Assembly: GCF_023517795.1 (NCBI RefSeq)
Contig: NZ_CP082928.1
Location: 3,100,001 to 3,164,000, forward strand
Reading direction: 5' to 3'
DNA length: 64,000 bases
From: Pseudomonas fulva
Lineage (GTDB): Bacteria > Pseudomonadota > Gammaproteobacteria > Pseudomonadales > Pseudomonadaceae
Shown here in pieces: positions 9,208 through 19,807 of the stretch. Position 1 is the stretch's first letter; the number at the start of each line of letters is the position of its first letter. The notes below the pieces were generated by a model that had not been told where the DNA came from, did not search any database, and saw nothing but the letters and a program-made list of their open reading frames with translations. A program made the translations under genes and the position numbers.

Positions 9208-10752
9208 ATGAATCTTCTCAAGTCGCTGGCCGCGGTCAGTTCCATCACCATGTTGTCGCGGGTTCTGGGTTTCGTGCGCGACACCATCATGGCCCGGATC
9301 TTCGGTGCGGGTATCGCCTCGGATGCCTTCGTGGTGGCCTTCAAGCTGCCCAACCTGCTGCGCCGCATCTTTGCCGAAGGAGCCTTTTCCCAGGCTTTCG
9401 TGCCGATCCTGGCCGAGTACAAGACCCAGAAGGGCGAGGAGGCGACCCGCACCTTCGTCGCCTACGTGGCTGGCCAGCTGACGCTGATTCTCGCTCTGGT
9501 AACCTTGCTCGGCGTGCTGGCTGCCCCCTGGATCGTCTGGGCCTCGGCGCCAGGCTTCAGCGACAACCCCGAGCGCTTCGAGCTGACCAGCGATCTGTTG
9601 CGGGTGACCTTTCCTTATATCCTGCTGATCTCCCTGTCGTCCTTCGCCAGCGCGCTGCTCAATACCTGGAACCGCTTTGCGGTGCCGGCCTTCGTGCCGA
9701 CCCTGCTGAACGTCAGCATGATCGTCTTCGCGCTGTTCCTGACCCCGTACTTCGACCCGCCGATCATGGCCATGGGCTGGGCGGTGCTGGTCGGCGGCCT
9801 GCTGCAGCTGCTCTATCAGCTGCCACACCTGCGCAAGATCGGCCTCCTGGTGCTGCCGCGTCTCAACCTGCGCGACAGCGGCGTGTGGCGCGTGCTGCGG
9901 CAGATGGGGCCGGCGATCCTCGGTGTGTCGGTGGCGCAGATCTCGCTGATCATCAACACCATCTTCGCCTCCTTTCTGGTCGCCGGTTCCGTGTCCTGGA
10001 TGTATTACGCCGACCGTCTGATGGAGTTGCCGTCGGGCGTGCTGGGCGTCGCCCTGGGTACCATCCTGCTGCCGTCGCTGGCCAAGACCCATGCCGCCGA
10101 GGATCCGGCCGCCTATTCGAAGCTGCTCGACTGGGGCCTGCGCCTGTGCATCCTGCTGGCGCTGCCCTGTGCCCTGGCCCTGGCCCTGCTGGCCGAGCCG
10201 CTGGTGGTGTCGCTGTTCCAGTACGGCAACTTCACCGCCACCGACGCCGAGATGACCCAGCGCGCCTTGCTGGCCTACTCGCTGGGGCTGCTGGGCATGT
10301 TGCTGGTCAAGGTGCTGGCGCCGGCCTTCTATGCGCGCCAGGACATTCGCACGCCGGTGCGTATCGCCATGTTCACCCTGCTGATGACCCAGGTGATGAA
10401 CCTGTTGTTCGTTTTCGTCATTCCCCTGGCCCATGCCGGCCTGGCATTGGCCATCGGCCTGGCCGCCTGCCTGAATGCCAGCCTGCTGTTCTGGAAGTTG
10501 CGCACGCGCGGCCTCTATCAGCCGCAACCGGGCTGGGCGATGTTCAGCGGCAAGCTGCTGGCGGCGCTGCTGGTGATGGTGGTGGTGCTGGTCGGCATGC
10601 TCTGGCTGATGCCGGCCTGGAGCGACGGCAACATGCTGGCTCGCCTGATGCGCCTCGGCGCGCTGGTGGCCGCTGGCGCGCTGAGCTATTTCGCCGTGCT
10701 GGGCATCCTGGGGTTCCGGCTGCGCGACTTCTCCCGACGCTCGATTGCCTGA
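9208..10752 (+). CDS. murJ: Lipid II flippase MurJ (MviN)
   Basis: 514-residue MOP-superfamily protein with about 14 membrane segments; it flips lipid II across the inner membrane for peptidoglycan synthesis. Starts [25 protein letters not shown], the family signature, with the charged cavity arginine in the first helices. ATG at 9208 has a weak ribosome site (TTGAGC). Divergent from rpsT and followed by ribF 97 bp downstream, as in other pseudomonads. C-terminus is short and basic. Confidence 0.95.
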   Translation: MNLLKSLAAVSSITMLSRVLGFVRDTIMARIFGAGIASDAFVVAFKLPNLLRRIFAEGAFSQAFVPILAEYKTQKGEEATRTFVAYVAGQLTLILALVTLLGVLAAPWIVWASAPGFSDNPERFELTSDLLRVTFPYILLISLSSFASALLNTWNRFAVPAFVPTLLNVSMIVFALFLTPYFDPPIMAMGWAVLVGGLLQLLYQLPHLRKIGLLVLPRLNLRDSGVWRVLRQMGPAILGVSVAQISLIINTIFASFLVAGSVSWMYYADRLMELPSGVLGVALGTILLPSLAKTHAAEDPAAYSKLLDWGLRLCILLALPCALALALLAEPLVVSLFQYGNFTATDAEMTQRALLAYSLGLLGMLLVKVLAPAFYARQDIRTPVRIAMFTLLMTQVMNLLFVFVIPLAHAGLALAIGLAACLNASLLFWKLRTRGLYQPQPGWAMFSGKLLAALLVMVVVLVGMLWLMPAWSDGNMLARLMRLGALVAAGALSYFAVLGILGFRLRDFSRRSIA

Positions 10753-10849
10753 TGACGGTGTGGCGCCGGCCAAATGAGCGCGCCGTATCCGCTACCCGGC
10801 GCCAGCCGCTGTGCGTATAATTGGCCACTTTGTGAGCAAGAAGCGCGTT

Positions 10850-11800
10850 ATGCAGCTGGTTCGAGGCCTTCATAATCTGCGGCCCCAGCATCGGGGCTGT
10901 GTCGCCACCATCGGTAATTTCGACGGCGTTCACCGTGGCCACCAGGCGATTCTGGCGCGTTTGCGTGAGCGCGCGGCGGAGCTGGGCGTGCCGAGCTGCG
11001 TGGTGCTGTTCGAGCCGCAGCCCCGTGAATACTTCGACCCCGCGGGCGCGCCGGCACGCCTGAGCCGCCTGCGTGACAAGCTTGCCCTGCTGGCTGCCGA
11101 AGGCGTCGACCGGGTGCTGTGCCTGACCTTCAACCCGCGCCTGCGGGAACTGAGCGCCGCCGAGTTCGTGCAGCGCGTGCTGGTCGATGGGCTTGGCGTC
11201 CTGCATCTGGAAGTAGGCGACGATTTCCGCTTCGGTTGCGACCGTGCCGGGGATTTCGCCTTTCTGGCCGAGGCCGCGCAGCGCGAAGGCTTCAGCGTCG
11301 AAGCCGCCAAGACCGTGGAGATCGAAGGGCAGCGGGTCAGCAGCACGCGGGTGCGCGAGGCCCTGGCCAGCGGCGACTTCGCCGTCGCCGAACGCATGCT
11401 GGGCCGGCCGTTTCGCATCGTCGGGCGGGTGCTGCATGGCCAGAAGCTCGGCCGCCAGCTGAATGCGCCGACCGCCAACGTGCAGCTCAAGCGCAAACGT
11501 GTACCGCTGACCGGGGTGTACCTGGTCAGTGTCGAGATAGACGGCCAGCCATGGCCGGGGGTCGCCAATATCGGCGTGCGCCCCAGCGTGGCCGGTGACG
11601 GGAGCGCCCACCTCGAGGTGCACCTGCTGGATTTTGCCGGTGACCTGTATGGCCGGCGTTTGACGGTGGCTTTCCACCACAAGCTGCGCGATGAGCAGCG
11701 TTTCGCCTCGCTCGAGGCATTGAAGACGGCCATTGCGGCCGACATTGCCGCTGCCCGCGACCATTGGCAGCGCCAACCGCTGATGAAGAGCCCGACATGA
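10850..11800 (+). CDS. ribF: Bifunctional riboflavin kinase / FAD synthetase
   Basis: 316-residue enzyme that makes FMN and then FAD. N-terminal FAD-synthetase nucleotidyltransferase domain (about 1-180; [13 protein letters not shown] at about 20-32, ISSTRVR-like [10 protein letters not shown]) and C-terminal riboflavin kinase domain (about 185-310; [20 protein letters not shown] and [11 protein letters not shown]). ATG at 10850 is used because the family starts MQLVRGL; an upstream in-frame codon adds 13 non-conserved residues. Its stop overlaps the ileS start by 4 bp, suggesting translational coupling. Confidence 0.96.
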   Translation: MQLVRGLHNLRPQHRGCVATIGNFDGVHRGHQAILARLRERAAELGVPSCVVLFEPQPREYFDPAGAPARLSRLRDKLALLAAEGVDRVLCLTFNPRLRELSAAEFVQRVLVDGLGVLHLEVGDDFRFGCDRAGDFAFLAEAAQREGFSVEAAKTVEIEGQRVSSTRVREALASGDFAVAERMLGRPFRIVGRVLHGQKLGRQLNAPTANVQLKRKRVPLTGVYLVSVEIDGQPWPGVANIGVRPSVAGDGSAHLEVHLLDFAGDLYGRRLTVAFHHKLRDEQRFASLEALKTAIAADIAAARDHWQRQPLMKSPT

Positions 11801-14631
11801 CCGATTACAAAGCCACGCTGAACCTGCCCGATACTCCCTTCCCGATGAAGGCTGGCCTGCCGCAACGCGAGCCGCAGACCCTGCAGCGCTGGATTGATAT
11901 TGGTCTGTACGAAAAACTGCGCAAGGCTGGCGAAGGCCGCCCGAAATTCGTGCTGCACGACGGCCCGCCCTATGCCAACGGCAGCATCCACATCGGTCAC
12001 GCGCTGAACAAGATCCTCAAGGACATCATCACCCGCTCCAAGACCTTGGCCGGCTTTGATGCTCCCTACGTGCCGGGCTGGGATTGCCACGGCCTGCCGA
12101 TCGAGCACAAGGTCGAGACCACCTTCGGCAAGAACCAGCCGGCCGATCTGACCCGCGAGCGTTGCCGCACCTACGCCGCCGAGCAGGTCGAGGAGCAGAA
12201 GGCCAACTTCATCCGCCTCGGTGTGCTGGGTGACTGGAACAACCCCTACCTGACCATGAACTTCGCCAACGAGGCCGGCGAGATCCGTGCCCTGGCGGAA
12301 ATGGTCAAGAACGGCTTCGTGTTCAAGGGCCTCAAGCCCGTCAACTTCTGCTTCGACTGCGGTTCGGCCCTGGCCGAGGCCGAGGTCGAGTACCAGGACA
12401 AGAAGTCCGAAGCCATCGACGTGGCCTTCCCGGTGGAAGATGCCGACAAGCTGGCCGCCGCCTTCGGCCTGGCCAGCCTGAGCAAGCCGACCGCCATCGT
12501 CATCTGGACCACCACGCCCTGGACCATCCCGGCCAACCAGGCGCTGAACGTGCACCCGGAATTCACTTACGCGCTGGTAGATGTGGGCGACCGCCTGCTG
12601 CTGCTGGCCGAGGAGATGGTCGAGAGCTGCCTGCAGCGCTTCGGCCTCGAAGGCCAGGTAGTGGCCACCGCCGAAGGTTCGGCGCTGGAACTGATCAACT
12701 TCCGTCATCCGTTCTATGACCGCCTGTCGCCGCTGTACCTGGCCGACTACGTCGAGCTGGGCGCCGGTACCGGTATCGTCCACTCCGCGCCGGCCTACGG
12801 CGAGGACGACTTCCAGAGCTGCAAGCGCTACGGCATGAGCAACGACGAGATCCTCAACCCGGTGCAGAGCAACGGTGTATACGTCGATTCGCTGCCGTTC
12901 TTCGGCGGCCAGTTCATCTGGAAGGCCACACCGGCGATCATCGCCAAGCTCGAGGAAGTGGGTGCGCTGCTCAAGCACGCCACCATCAGCCACAGCTACA
13001 TGCACTGCTGGCGCCACAAGACCCCGCTGATCTACCGCGCCACCGCGCAGTGGTTCGTGGGCATGGATAGCAAACCGAAAGAGGGCGGTACTCTGCGTGA
13101 GCGCTCCCTGGCGGCCATCGAAGACACCAGGTTCATCCCGGCCTGGGGCCAGGCGCGCCTGCACAGCATGATCGCCGGTCGTCCGGACTGGTGCATCTCG
13201 CGGCAGCGCAACTGGGGCGTGCCGATCCCGTTCTTCACCCACAAGGAGAGCGGCGAGCTGCACCCGCGTACCGTCGAGCTGATGGAAGAAGTTGCCAAGC
13301 GCGTCGAGCAAGAGGGCATCGAAGCCTGGTTCAAGCTGGACGCCGCCGAGCTGCTGGGCGCCGAGGCCGACCAGTACGACAAGAGCCGCGACACCCTGGA
13401 CGTGTGGTTCGACTCCGGCACCACCCACTGGCACGTGCTGCGCGGCTCCCACGCCGAGCTGGCGCATGCCTCTGGCCCGGTGGCCGACCTGTACCTGGAA
13501 GGCTCCGACCAGCACCGCGGCTGGTTCCATTCGTCCCTGCTGACCGGCTGCGCCATCGACGGCCACGCGCCGTACAAGGAACTGCTGACCCACGGCTTCA
13601 CCGTCGACGAGCAGGGCCGCAAGCAGTCCAAGTCCCTCGGCAACGTGGTCGCGCCGCAGAAGGTTATCGACAGCATGGGCGCCGACATCCTGCGCCTGTG
13701 GGTCGCTTCCACCGACTATTCCGGCGAGATGGCGGTTTCCGACCAGATCCTGCAGCGCAGTGCCGACGCCTACCGGCGTATCCGTAACACCGCGCGTTTC
13801 ATGCTGGCCAACCTCAATGGCTTCAACCCGGCTACCGACCTGCTGCCGGCCGAGCAGATGCTCGATCTGGACCGCTGGGCGGTGGACGCCACCGCGCGCC
13901 TGCAGGACGAGCTGACCGAAGCCTACGCCGAGTACCGCTTCTGGAACGTGTATTCCAAGGTGCACAACTTCTGCGTACAGGAGCTGGGCGGCTTCTACCT
14001 GGACATCATCAAGGACCGCCAGTACACCACCGCGCCGGACAGCATCGCCCGTCGTTCCTGCCAGAGCGCGCTGTTCCACATCTGCGAGGCGCTGGTGCGC
14101 TGGGTCGCGCCGATCCTGTCGTTCACCGCCGAGGAAATCTGGCAGTTCCTGCCGGGCGAGCGCGCCGAGTCGGTGATGCTGGCCACCTGGTACGAGAACC
14201 TGGCCCGCCTGCCGGAGGGCGCCGAGCTGGACAACGCCTATTGGCAGCGCGTCATGGCGGTCAAGGGCGCGGTCAACAAGGAGCTGGAGAACCTGCGTGC
14301 AAGCAAGGCCATCGGCGCCAGCCTGCAGGCGGAAGTGACCCTGTTCGGTGACGACGCCCTGCGCGGCGACCTGGGCAAGCTCGGCGACGAGCTGCGCTTC
14401 GCGCTGATCACCTCCGCCGCCGCTACCGCGCCGCTGAGCGATGCGCCAGCCGATGCGGTGGTCACCGAGGTCGAAGGTTTGAAGCTGAGGATCGTCAAGT
14501 CCGCCCACGCCAAGTGCGGCCGTTGCTGGCACCTGCGCGCCGATGTCGGTACTCACGCCGAGCATCCGGAGCTGTGCGGCCGTTGCATCAGCAACATCGA
14601 AGGTTCGGGCGAGGTGCGCCACCATGCGTAA
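11797..14631 (+). CDS. ileS: Isoleucyl-tRNA synthetase
   Basis: 944-residue class I synthetase that charges tRNA-Ile. HIGH motif at 65-68 in [12 protein letters not shown]; the KMSKS loop reads KQSKS (609-613), with Gln in place of Met. The editing CP1 domain lies between them. A C-terminal zinc finger has CGRC at 907-910 and 927-930. The start ATG at 11797 overlaps the ribF stop (ATGA). It sits in ribF-ileS-lspA-fkpB order, standard for the group. The loop variant should still be functional because both lysines are kept. Confidence 0.97.
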   Translation: MTDYKATLNLPDTPFPMKAGLPQREPQTLQRWIDIGLYEKLRKAGEGRPKFVLHDGPPYANGSIHIGHALNKILKDIITRSKTLAGFDAPYVPGWDCHGLPIEHKVETTFGKNQPADLTRERCRTYAAEQVEEQKANFIRLGVLGDWNNPYLTMNFANEAGEIRALAEMVKNGFVFKGLKPVNFCFDCGSALAEAEVEYQDKKSEAIDVAFPVEDADKLAAAFGLASLSKPTAIVIWTTTPWTIPANQALNVHPEFTYALVDVGDRLLLLAEEMVESCLQRFGLEGQVVATAEGSALELINFRHPFYDRLSPLYLADYVELGAGTGIVHSAPAYGEDDFQSCKRYGMSNDEILNPVQSNGVYVDSLPFFGGQFIWKATPAIIAKLEEVGALLKHATISHSYMHCWRHKTPLIYRATAQWFVGMDSKPKEGGTLRERSLAAIEDTRFIPAWGQARLHSMIAGRPDWCISRQRNWGVPIPFFTHKESGELHPRTVELMEEVAKRVEQEGIEAWFKLDAAELLGAEADQYDKSRDTLDVWFDSGTTHWHVLRGSHAELAHASGPVADLYLEGSDQHRGWFHSSLLTGCAIDGHAPYKELLTHGFTVDEQGRKQSKSLGNVVAPQKVIDSMGADILRLWVASTDYSGEMAVSDQILQRSADAYRRIRNTARFMLANLNGFNPATDLLPAEQMLDLDRWAVDATARLQDELTEAYAEYRFWNVYSKVHNFCVQELGGFYLDIIKDRQYTTAPDSIARRSCQSALFHICEALVRWVAPILSFTAEEIWQFLPGERAESVMLATWYENLARLPEGAELDNAYWQRVMAVKGAVNKELENLRASKAIGASLQAEVTLFGDDALRGDLGKLGDELRFALITSAAATAPLSDAPADAVVTEVEGLKLRIVKSAHAKCGRCWHLRADVGTHAEHPELCGRCISNIEGSGEVRHHA

Positions 14632-14661
14632 CGCCCTGGCCCGCATCGCGGAGATGAATCA

Positions 14662-15168
14662 ATGAGCGCCCGTTTCGGCAAGCTCGGCTGGGTATGGCTC
14701 AGCGTCGTGGTGTTCGTGATCGACCAGGTCACCAAGTTCTGGTTCGACAACAACCTGCAGATGTACGAACGCATCACCGTGATCCCCCAGGTGCTGGACT
14801 GGACCCTGGCCTACAACACTGGCGCCGCCTTCAGCTTCCTGGCCGGTGCCTCGGGCTGGCAGCGCTGGTTGTTCACCCTGATCGCCGTGGTGGTCAGCGT
14901 GATTCTGGTGGTGTGGATGAAGCGCCTCAAAGCTGACGAAACCTGGCTGGCCATCGGCCTGGCCCTGGTACTCGGTGGCGCCCTGGGCAACCTGGTGGAC
15001 CGGGTGATCTTCGGCCACGTGGTCGACTTCATCCTGGTGCACTGGCAGAGCAGCTGGTATTTCCCAGCCTTCAATATCGCTGACAGCGCGATCACCGTCG
15101 GCGCCATCCTGCTGGCGCTGGACATGTTCAAGAGCAAGAAGCCCGAAGAAGAGGTGGCACGTGACTGA
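14662..15168 (+). CDS. lspA: Prolipoprotein signal peptidase (signal peptidase II)
   Basis: 168-residue inner-membrane aspartyl protease that removes signal peptides from lipoproteins after lipidation. Four membrane segments; the catalytic pair is D122 (GHVVDF) and D141 (NIADSAIT), with YNTGAAFSFL at 51-60 also conserved. ATG at 14662 follows GGAGAT. It lies 30 bp after ileS and its end overlaps fkpB by 8 bp. Confidence 0.97.
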   Translation: MSARFGKLGWVWLSVVVFVIDQVTKFWFDNNLQMYERITVIPQVLDWTLAYNTGAAFSFLAGASGWQRWLFTLIAVVVSVILVVWMKRLKADETWLAIGLALVLGGALGNLVDRVIFGHVVDFILVHWQSSWYFPAFNIADSAITVGAILLALDMFKSKKPEEEVARD

Positions 15169-15598
15169 TGTACGTATCGGCCCGGATCGGCAGGTGACCC
15201 TGCATTTCGCGCTGAAGCTGGATAACGGCGATGTGGTCGACAGCACCGAAGGCAAAGCTCCGGCGACCTTCAAGGTCGGCGACGGCAACCTGCTGCCGGG
15301 CTTCGAGTCCGCGCTGTACGGCTTCAAGGCCGGCGACAAGCGCAGCCTGACCGTCGAGCCCGAGCAGGGCTTCGGCCAGCACAACCCGCAGAACGTGCAG
15401 GTGATGCCGCGCTCGCAGTTCCAGGACATGGAGCTGTCGGAAGGGCTGCTGGTGATCTTCAACGACGCCGCCAATACCGAGCTGCCGGGCGTGGTCAAAG
15501 CGTTCGATGACGCCCAGGTGACCATCGACTTCAACCACCCGCTGGCCGGCAAGACGCTGACCTTCGACGTCGAGATCATTGAGGTCAAAGCCGTCTAG
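15161..15598 (+). CDS. fkpB: FKBP-type peptidyl-prolyl isomerase FkpB (SlpA)
   Basis: 145-residue SlpA-type FKBP with an IF (insert-in-flap) chaperone domain. FKBP signatures: VTLHFALKLDNGDVVDST, LLPGFESALYGFKAGDK, PEQGFG; the insert spans about 70-120 and ends DFNHPLAGKTLTFDVEI. GTG at 15161 is used, with AGAGG upstream; it overlaps lspA by 8 bp. In P. aeruginosa ispH follows directly; here a toxin-antitoxin pair comes between. Confidence 0.94.
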   Translation: MTDVRIGPDRQVTLHFALKLDNGDVVDSTEGKAPATFKVGDGNLLPGFESALYGFKAGDKRSLTVEPEQGFGQHNPQNVQVMPRSQFQDMELSEGLLVIFNDAANTELPGVVKAFDDAQVTIDFNHPLAGKTLTFDVEIIEVKAV

Positions 15599-15646
15599 GC
15601 AGTGTAGGATGAGTGCCTTGTCGCCCGCTAACATGGAGGCCGCGTC

Positions 15647-15838
15647 ATGAGCGTACAGCGTTCCCCCATCGTGTCGGAGTTCGAGACCCAGGAATTGGCG
15701 GACAGCCACGACGGCTGGTTTCGCCGCAAGGTCGCGGAATCTCTCGCAGACGTTCGCGGGGTGGTTGCTCATGATCAGGTGATGGCCGATGTCGAGGCCA
15801 TCATTAGCGAAGCAGAGGCGCGGCGGCGCAGTAGCTGA
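15647..15838 (+). CDS. Type II antitoxin (RelB/ParD-like)
   Basis: 63-residue acidic protein directly upstream of, and overlapping by 1 bp (TGATG), a ParE/RelE-type toxin gene. ELADSHDGWFRRKVAESLAD and the following VVAHDQVMADVEAII resemble the stability-protein antitoxins of chromosomal type II modules. ATG at 15647 has a strong GGAGG. It would bind and neutralise the toxin and probably autorepress. The call rests mostly on the toxin next door. Confidence 0.8.
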   Translation: MSVQRSPIVSEFETQELADSHDGWFRRKVAESLADVRGVVAHDQVMADVEAIISEAEARRRSS

Positions 15839-16113
15839 TGCTGCCGATCGTCTGGCGCGCCACTGCCAGGGACGATCTGTTGCAGATCATTCGCTACATC
15901 GCCAATGAAGACCCTCAGGCTGCCAGGCAATTGAAGGAACGTCTGGAGTCGGCAGTGCTGCCGTTGGCCGAGCATCCCTACCTGTATCGCTTTGGTCGGG
16001 TGCCTGGAACACGTGAGCTGATCGCTCATCCAAACTATATTCTGGTTTACCGAGTAGCCGCTGACGCTGTGGAAGTGGTGAATGTTCTTCATGCTCGCCA
16101 GCAGTATCCATGA
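15838..16113 (+). CDS. Type II toxin of the RelE/ParE superfamily
   Basis: 91-residue protein with the ParE/RelE fold pattern: IVWRATARDDLLQIIRYIANEDPQAA, a helical hairpin, then AEHPYLYRFGRVPGTRELIAHPNYILVYRV and a final strand with VVNVLHARQQYP. The C-terminal HARQ motif is typical of ParE-like toxins that act on gyrase, though some relatives are ribosome-dependent RNases; the target cannot be told from sequence. Start overlaps the antitoxin stop. Inserted between fkpB and ispH. Confidence 0.9.
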   Translation: MLPIVWRATARDDLLQIIRYIANEDPQAARQLKERLESAVLPLAEHPYLYRFGRVPGTRELIAHPNYILVYRVAADAVEVVNVLHARQQYP

Positions 16114-16146
16114 GGCCTGTGGCGCCGCGTAATCGAGACAACCATC

Positions 16147-17091
16147 ATGCAAATCAAACTCGCCAATCCCCGCGGTTTCTGCGCCGGTGTCGACCGCGCC
16201 ATCGAGATCGTCAACCGCGCCCTCGAGGTGTTCGGTCCACCGATCTACGTGCGCCATGAAGTGGTGCACAACAAGTTCGTGGTCGAGGATCTGCGCAACC
16301 GTGGCGCGGTGTTCGTCGAAGAACTGGACCAGGTGCCCGATGACGTGATCGTCATCTTCAGCGCCCACGGTGTGTCCCAGGCGGTGCGCAACGAAGCCGC
16401 CAACCGCGGCCTGAAAGTGTTCGACGCCACCTGCCCGCTGGTCACCAAGGTGCACTTGGAAGTGGTGCGCTACAGCCGCGACGGCCGCGAGTGCATCCTT
16501 ATCGGCCATGAAGGCCACCCGGAAGTCGAAGGCACCATGGGCCAGTACGACGCCAGCAACGGCGGCGCCATCTACCTGGTGGAGGACGAGGACGACGTCG
16601 CCAAACTGCAGGTGCGCGACCCCGACAACCTGGCCTTCGTCACCCAGACCACGCTGTCGATGGACGACACCAGCAAGGTCATCGATGCCCTGCGCGCGCG
16701 CTTCCCCAACATCGGCGGGCCGCGCAAGGACGATATCTGCTACGCCACCCAGAACCGCCAGGATGCGGTCAAGCAATTGGCCGACGAGTGCGATGTGTTG
16801 CTGGTGGTCGGCAGCCCCAACAGTTCCAACTCCAATCGCCTGCGTGAACTGGCCGAGCGCATTGGCACTCCGGCCTACTTGATCGACGGCGCCGAAGACC
16901 TCAGGCGCGAGTGGTTCGAGGGCGCCAAGGGCATCGGCATCACCGCCGGCGCCTCGGCCCCGGAAGTGCTGGTGCGTGGGGTGATCGACAAGCTCGGCGA
17001 ATGGGGCGCCAGCAACGTCCAGGAACTGGACGGCCGCCCGGAGAACGTGACCTTCTCCATGCCCAAGGAGCTGCGGCTCAAGGCGGTATAG
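16147..17091 (+). CDS. ispH: 4-hydroxy-3-methylbut-2-enyl diphosphate reductase
   Basis: 314-residue [4Fe-4S] enzyme (LytB) that makes IPP and DMAPP in the last MEP-pathway step. The three cluster cysteines are C12 (PRGFCAGV), C96 (DATCPLV) and C198 (DDICYAT). TQTTLSMDD and [11 protein letters not shown] are conserved substrate-binding segments. Start [10 protein letters not shown] is the usual family start. A terminator follows, so it closes the lspA-fkpB-TA-ispH run. Confidence 0.97.
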   Translation: MQIKLANPRGFCAGVDRAIEIVNRALEVFGPPIYVRHEVVHNKFVVEDLRNRGAVFVEELDQVPDDVIVIFSAHGVSQAVRNEAANRGLKVFDATCPLVTKVHLEVVRYSRDGRECILIGHEGHPEVEGTMGQYDASNGGAIYLVEDEDDVAKLQVRDPDNLAFVTQTTLSMDDTSKVIDALRARFPNIGGPRKDDICYATQNRQDAVKQLADECDVLLVVGSPNSSNSNRLRELAERIGTPAYLIDGAEDLRREWFEGAKGIGITAGASAPEVLVRGVIDKLGEWGASNVQELDGRPENVTFSMPKELRLKAV

Positions 17092-17110
17092 GGTCAACCG
17101 TTGCATGCGA

Positions 17111-17137
17111 AGCCAGGGCATTTGCCCTGGCTTTTTT
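17111..17137 (+). terminator. Terminator after ispH
   Basis: AGCCAGGGCA-TT-TGCCCTGGCTTTTTT, 20 bp after the ispH stop. Confidence 0.9.
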
Positions 17138-17281
17138 ATGGGCGCAGCAACGCTCTGCCGGCCCGCACAGCCTGAAATGCTTGGGCACTCGATTGCCGTT
17201 CTGTTGACCAATACCTGAGTTCGCCCATTTATGCCTGCCGTCGCCTGGCGCTGGCGGGCAGCATCCAACCGGAGGATCACC

Positions 17282-18022
17282 ATGGCTCACGAGCAAATCG
17301 TCATCACCACGCCAGACGGCCAGTGCCCGGCCCACGTGTTTACGCCGGCTGACGGGCAGGGCGGCCCGGCGGTCATCTTCTACATGGATGCCGGCGGCAT
17401 TCGCCCTGCGGTGCTGGCCATGGCCCAGCGGCTGGCCGATGCCGGCTACGTGGTGCTGCTGCCGGATACCTACTACCGCTACGGCGCCTACGGGCCCTTC
17501 GATCCCAAGGAAGTGTTCAAGGGCGATTTCCGCGCCATTCTCGGCCCGCTGATGGCCACCACCGGCAATGCCAAGGCGGCGGCCGATATCGATGCCTATA
17601 TCGCCTACCTCGATGGGCGCAGCGATGTGCACGGCCAGCGCATCGGCGCGGTGGGCTTCTGCATGGGCGGCGGCATGGCCATCGCCTGCGCGGGTGCACG
17701 GCCGGAGCGCTTCGCCGCCATCGCCAGCTTCCACGGCGGCAACCTGGCCACCGACGCCGCCGACAGCCCCCATCTCGCGGCGTCTGCACTGCAGGCCGAG
17801 GTCTATATCGCCGCCGCGGAAAACGACGGCAGCTACCCGCCGGAAATGGCCGAGCGTTTCGAGAAGGCACTCACCGACGCCGGTGTGACCTACAGCTCGG
17901 AAACCTACCCGGCCAAGCACGGCTGGATGAAGCCGGACTTCCCGGTGTATGACGAGCAGGCGGCCGAGCATGGTTGGAAGCAGATGCTGGCGTTCTTCGC
18001 CCGCACCCTGAAACGGCGCTAA
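17282..18022 (+). CDS. Dienelactone hydrolase family protein
   Basis: 246-residue alpha/beta hydrolase of the dienelactone hydrolase (carboxymethylenebutenolidase) family. The nucleophile elbow GFCMGGG has Cys, the hallmark of this family; the acid is in ENDGSY and the histidine in AKHGWM. The early region IVITTPDGQCPAHVF is a typical DLH opening. ATG at 17282 follows GGAGGA. No aromatic catabolic genes are nearby, so the natural substrate is unclear. No signal peptide. Confidence 0.88.
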   Translation: MAHEQIVITTPDGQCPAHVFTPADGQGGPAVIFYMDAGGIRPAVLAMAQRLADAGYVVLLPDTYYRYGAYGPFDPKEVFKGDFRAILGPLMATTGNAKAAADIDAYIAYLDGRSDVHGQRIGAVGFCMGGGMAIACAGARPERFAAIASFHGGNLATDAADSPHLAASALQAEVYIAAAENDGSYPPEMAERFEKALTDAGVTYSSETYPAKHGWMKPDFPVYDEQAAEHGWKQMLAFFARTLKRR

Positions 18023-18037
18023 ATCCCAGGCATTAAA

Positions 18038-18060
18038 AAGCCGGCTTGTGGCCGGCTTTC
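18038..18060. terminator. Bidirectional terminator
   Basis: AAGCCGGCTTGTGGCCGGCTT with an A run on one side and a short T run on the other, between the convergent hydrolase and ppa genes; it can serve both. Confidence 0.8.
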
Positions 18061-18076
18061 GTTAGGCAGGTTGTGC

Positions 18077-18604
18077 TTACTTTTGATAAGCAGCAGCCGC
18101 CTTGGTGATCTCGGCGCGGGCCGCGTCGGCATTGCCCCAGCCTTCGACCTTGACCCACTTGCCCTTCTCGAGATCCTTGTAGTTCTCGAAGAAGTGCTTG
18201 ATCTGCTCGATCAGCAGCGGGGGCAGGTCAGTGTATTCCTGAACGTCTTTGTAGATCGTGGTCAGCTTGTCGTGGGGTACGGCGATCAGCTTGGCGTCGC
18301 CACCGGCTTCGTCGGTCATGTGCAGCACGCCGACCGGACGGGCGCGGATCACCGAGCCTGGGGCGACCGGGTACGGGGTCACGACCAGCACGTCGAGGGG
18401 GTCGCCGTCGTCGGCCAGGGTGTGCGGGATGAAGCCGTAGTTGGCCGGGTAGAACATCGGGGTGGCCATGAAACGGTCGACGAACAGGCAGTCGGTGTCG
18501 TGATCGATTTCGTATTTGATCGGCGCGTGGTTGGCCGGGATTTCGATAGCGACGTAGATGTCGTTCGGCAGGTCTTTACCGGCCGGAACCTTGCTGTAGC
18601 TCAT
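18077..18604 (-). CDS. ppa: Inorganic pyrophosphatase
   Basis: 175-residue family I soluble pyrophosphatase, hydrolysing PPi to drive biosynthesis. The signature DGDPLDVLV holds the metal-binding aspartates; [11 protein letters not shown] and [10 protein letters not shown] are conserved flanks. ATG at 18604 has GGGAG upstream and gives the family start MSYSKVPAG; an ATG eight codons earlier is out of line with the family. Lies 38 bp downstream of the mtfA-like gene on the same strand, with its promoter probably at the end of that gene. Confidence 0.96.
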   Translation of the reverse strand: MSYSKVPAGKDLPNDIYVAIEIPANHAPIKYEIDHDTDCLFVDRFMATPMFYPANYGFIPHTLADDGDPLDVLVVTPYPVAPGSVIRARPVGVLHMTDEAGGDAKLIAVPHDKLTTIYKDVQEYTDLPPLLIEQIKHFFENYKDLEKGKWVKVEGWGNADAARAEITKAAAAYQK

Positions 18605-18642
18605 GGGTGACTCCCTGATGTGCGCCAAAAAAAGTGGCGCGA

Positions 18643-19512
18643 TTATAGGTGGATTCCCGCGTCGTTGCCATTACAGCCAATGGTCGTATCGGCCGCCGCG
18701 GGCGTGGCTTGCTGATAGTCCGGGTGTTCGACCTGCAGGCGGCGCAAACGTGCCAATGGGTCTTGCCGATAGAACAGGCGCAGCTGCTCGTAGACCGCGG
18801 GAAAGGCTTCAACGAGCAGGTCCGGCGCGTTGAAGAAGTATTCGCTGGTCACCGCGAAGAATTCGGCGGGGTTTTCCGCGGCGTAGGGGTCGATGGCGGT
18901 CTGCGCCTCTTCGTCGGCATCCAGCTCGGCGTTCAGGCTGTCGAAGGCCTCTTGCATGGCGCTTGCCCACTGCTTCACGTCCATGTTGCTGTGCAGCGGT
19001 GGCAGGCCGTTGGCGTCGCCGCCGAGCATGTCCAGCTTGTGGGCCAGCTCGTGGATCACCAGGTTGTAGCCCTCCCAGCCGCCACTGGCCTGCACGCCCG
19101 GCCAGGCGAGGATCACCGGGCCCTGCTGCCAGGCTTCGCCGCTGTGCTCGCCATCCCACTCGTGCTCGATGCCACCGGAGTCGCGATGGCGCTGCGGGCT
19201 GACGAAATCGTCCGGGTAGAGAATCACCTCGTGGAAACCCTGGTACCAGTTCAGGTCGGCCAGGCCGAGCAGCGGCAGTTCGGCGAGCGCGGCCAGGGCC
19301 AGGCGGTCGTCATGGTCCAGCTCGAGGCCGGGCAGGGTGGTCAGGTGCTTGGCGTGCAGAAACAGCACGGCGCGTTCGCGCAGCAGCCGCTCTTCTTCGC
19401 TGCTCAGGCCGTCGAGAATCGGCAGGCGCTGGCGCACCGTGGCCCAGCTGCTGGCGCTGACCGGGTGACGGGAGAGGATGCGCCGACGGCGCCAGGCGCT
19501 AAACGACCACAT
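18643..19512 (-). CDS. mtfA: MtfA-type zinc-dependent peptidase
   Basis: 289-residue member of the MtfA (YeeI) family. The zinc site HELAH is at 154-158 ([14 protein letters not shown]) and the third ligand is probably E217 in [14 protein letters not shown]. The N-terminus [17 protein letters not shown] is common in the family. E. coli MtfA binds the Mlc repressor; whether this protein does so here is unknown. Cytoplasmic. Upstream lies a MITE-like repeat, downstream ppa. The C-terminal 40 residues extend past the usual end and vary. Confidence 0.88.
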   Translation of the reverse strand: MWSFSAWRRRRILSRHPVSASSWATVRQRLPILDGLSSEEERLLRERAVLFLHAKHLTTLPGLELDHDDRLALAALAELPLLGLADLNWYQGFHEVILYPDDFVSPQRHRDSGGIEHEWDGEHSGEAWQQGPVILAWPGVQASGGWEGYNLVIHELAHKLDMLGGDANGLPPLHSNMDVKQWASAMQEAFDSLNAELDADEEAQTAIDPYAAENPAEFFAVTSEYFFNAPDLLVEAFPAVYEQLRLFYRQDPLARLRRLQVEHPDYQQATPAAADTTIGCNGNDAGIHL

Positions 19513-19575
19513 GGAAAAGGCTCGCTGGGAGAATGGCCGTCACCATAACAGGCCGCCCGCCGACCGCAAGCGCCC

Positions 19576-19802
19576 AGAGCCTGTTCAAAGTCTCGCGAGC
19601 TAGAGCAATGCAAGGCCTAGGCGGCCCCACAAAAACAGGCGAGGACCGGTCGGAGTCGCGCTCGACTTTACGAGCTGTAAATGAGCAGTACTCGCTTCGC
19701 TCGCCCTGCGGGCCGCGCTAAAGCGCGTTAGCCGCAAGCGGCTTGCCGAGCCTGTTTTTAACGCCGTAGTGCCGACGCGCAGCAGACTTTGAACAGGTTC
19801 TC
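19576..19802. repeat. MITE-like intergenic repeat, copy in inverted orientation
   Basis: Terminal repeats AGAGCCTGTTCAAAGTCT (19576-19593) and AGACTTTGAACAGGTTCT at the right end match 17 of 18 as inverted repeats. The interior is the reverse complement of the element at 1656-1827 with an added GC-rich segment. It ends 5 bp from the stop of the acetyltransferase gene. Confidence 0.8.
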
Positions 19803-19807
19803 AGGAG

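Noticed and set aside
10930..14646. A 1238-codon open frame on the minus strand, antisense to ribF and ileS
   Set aside because: It runs opposite to two clear essential genes, has no ribosome site or domain, and is a by-product of high-GC codon use.
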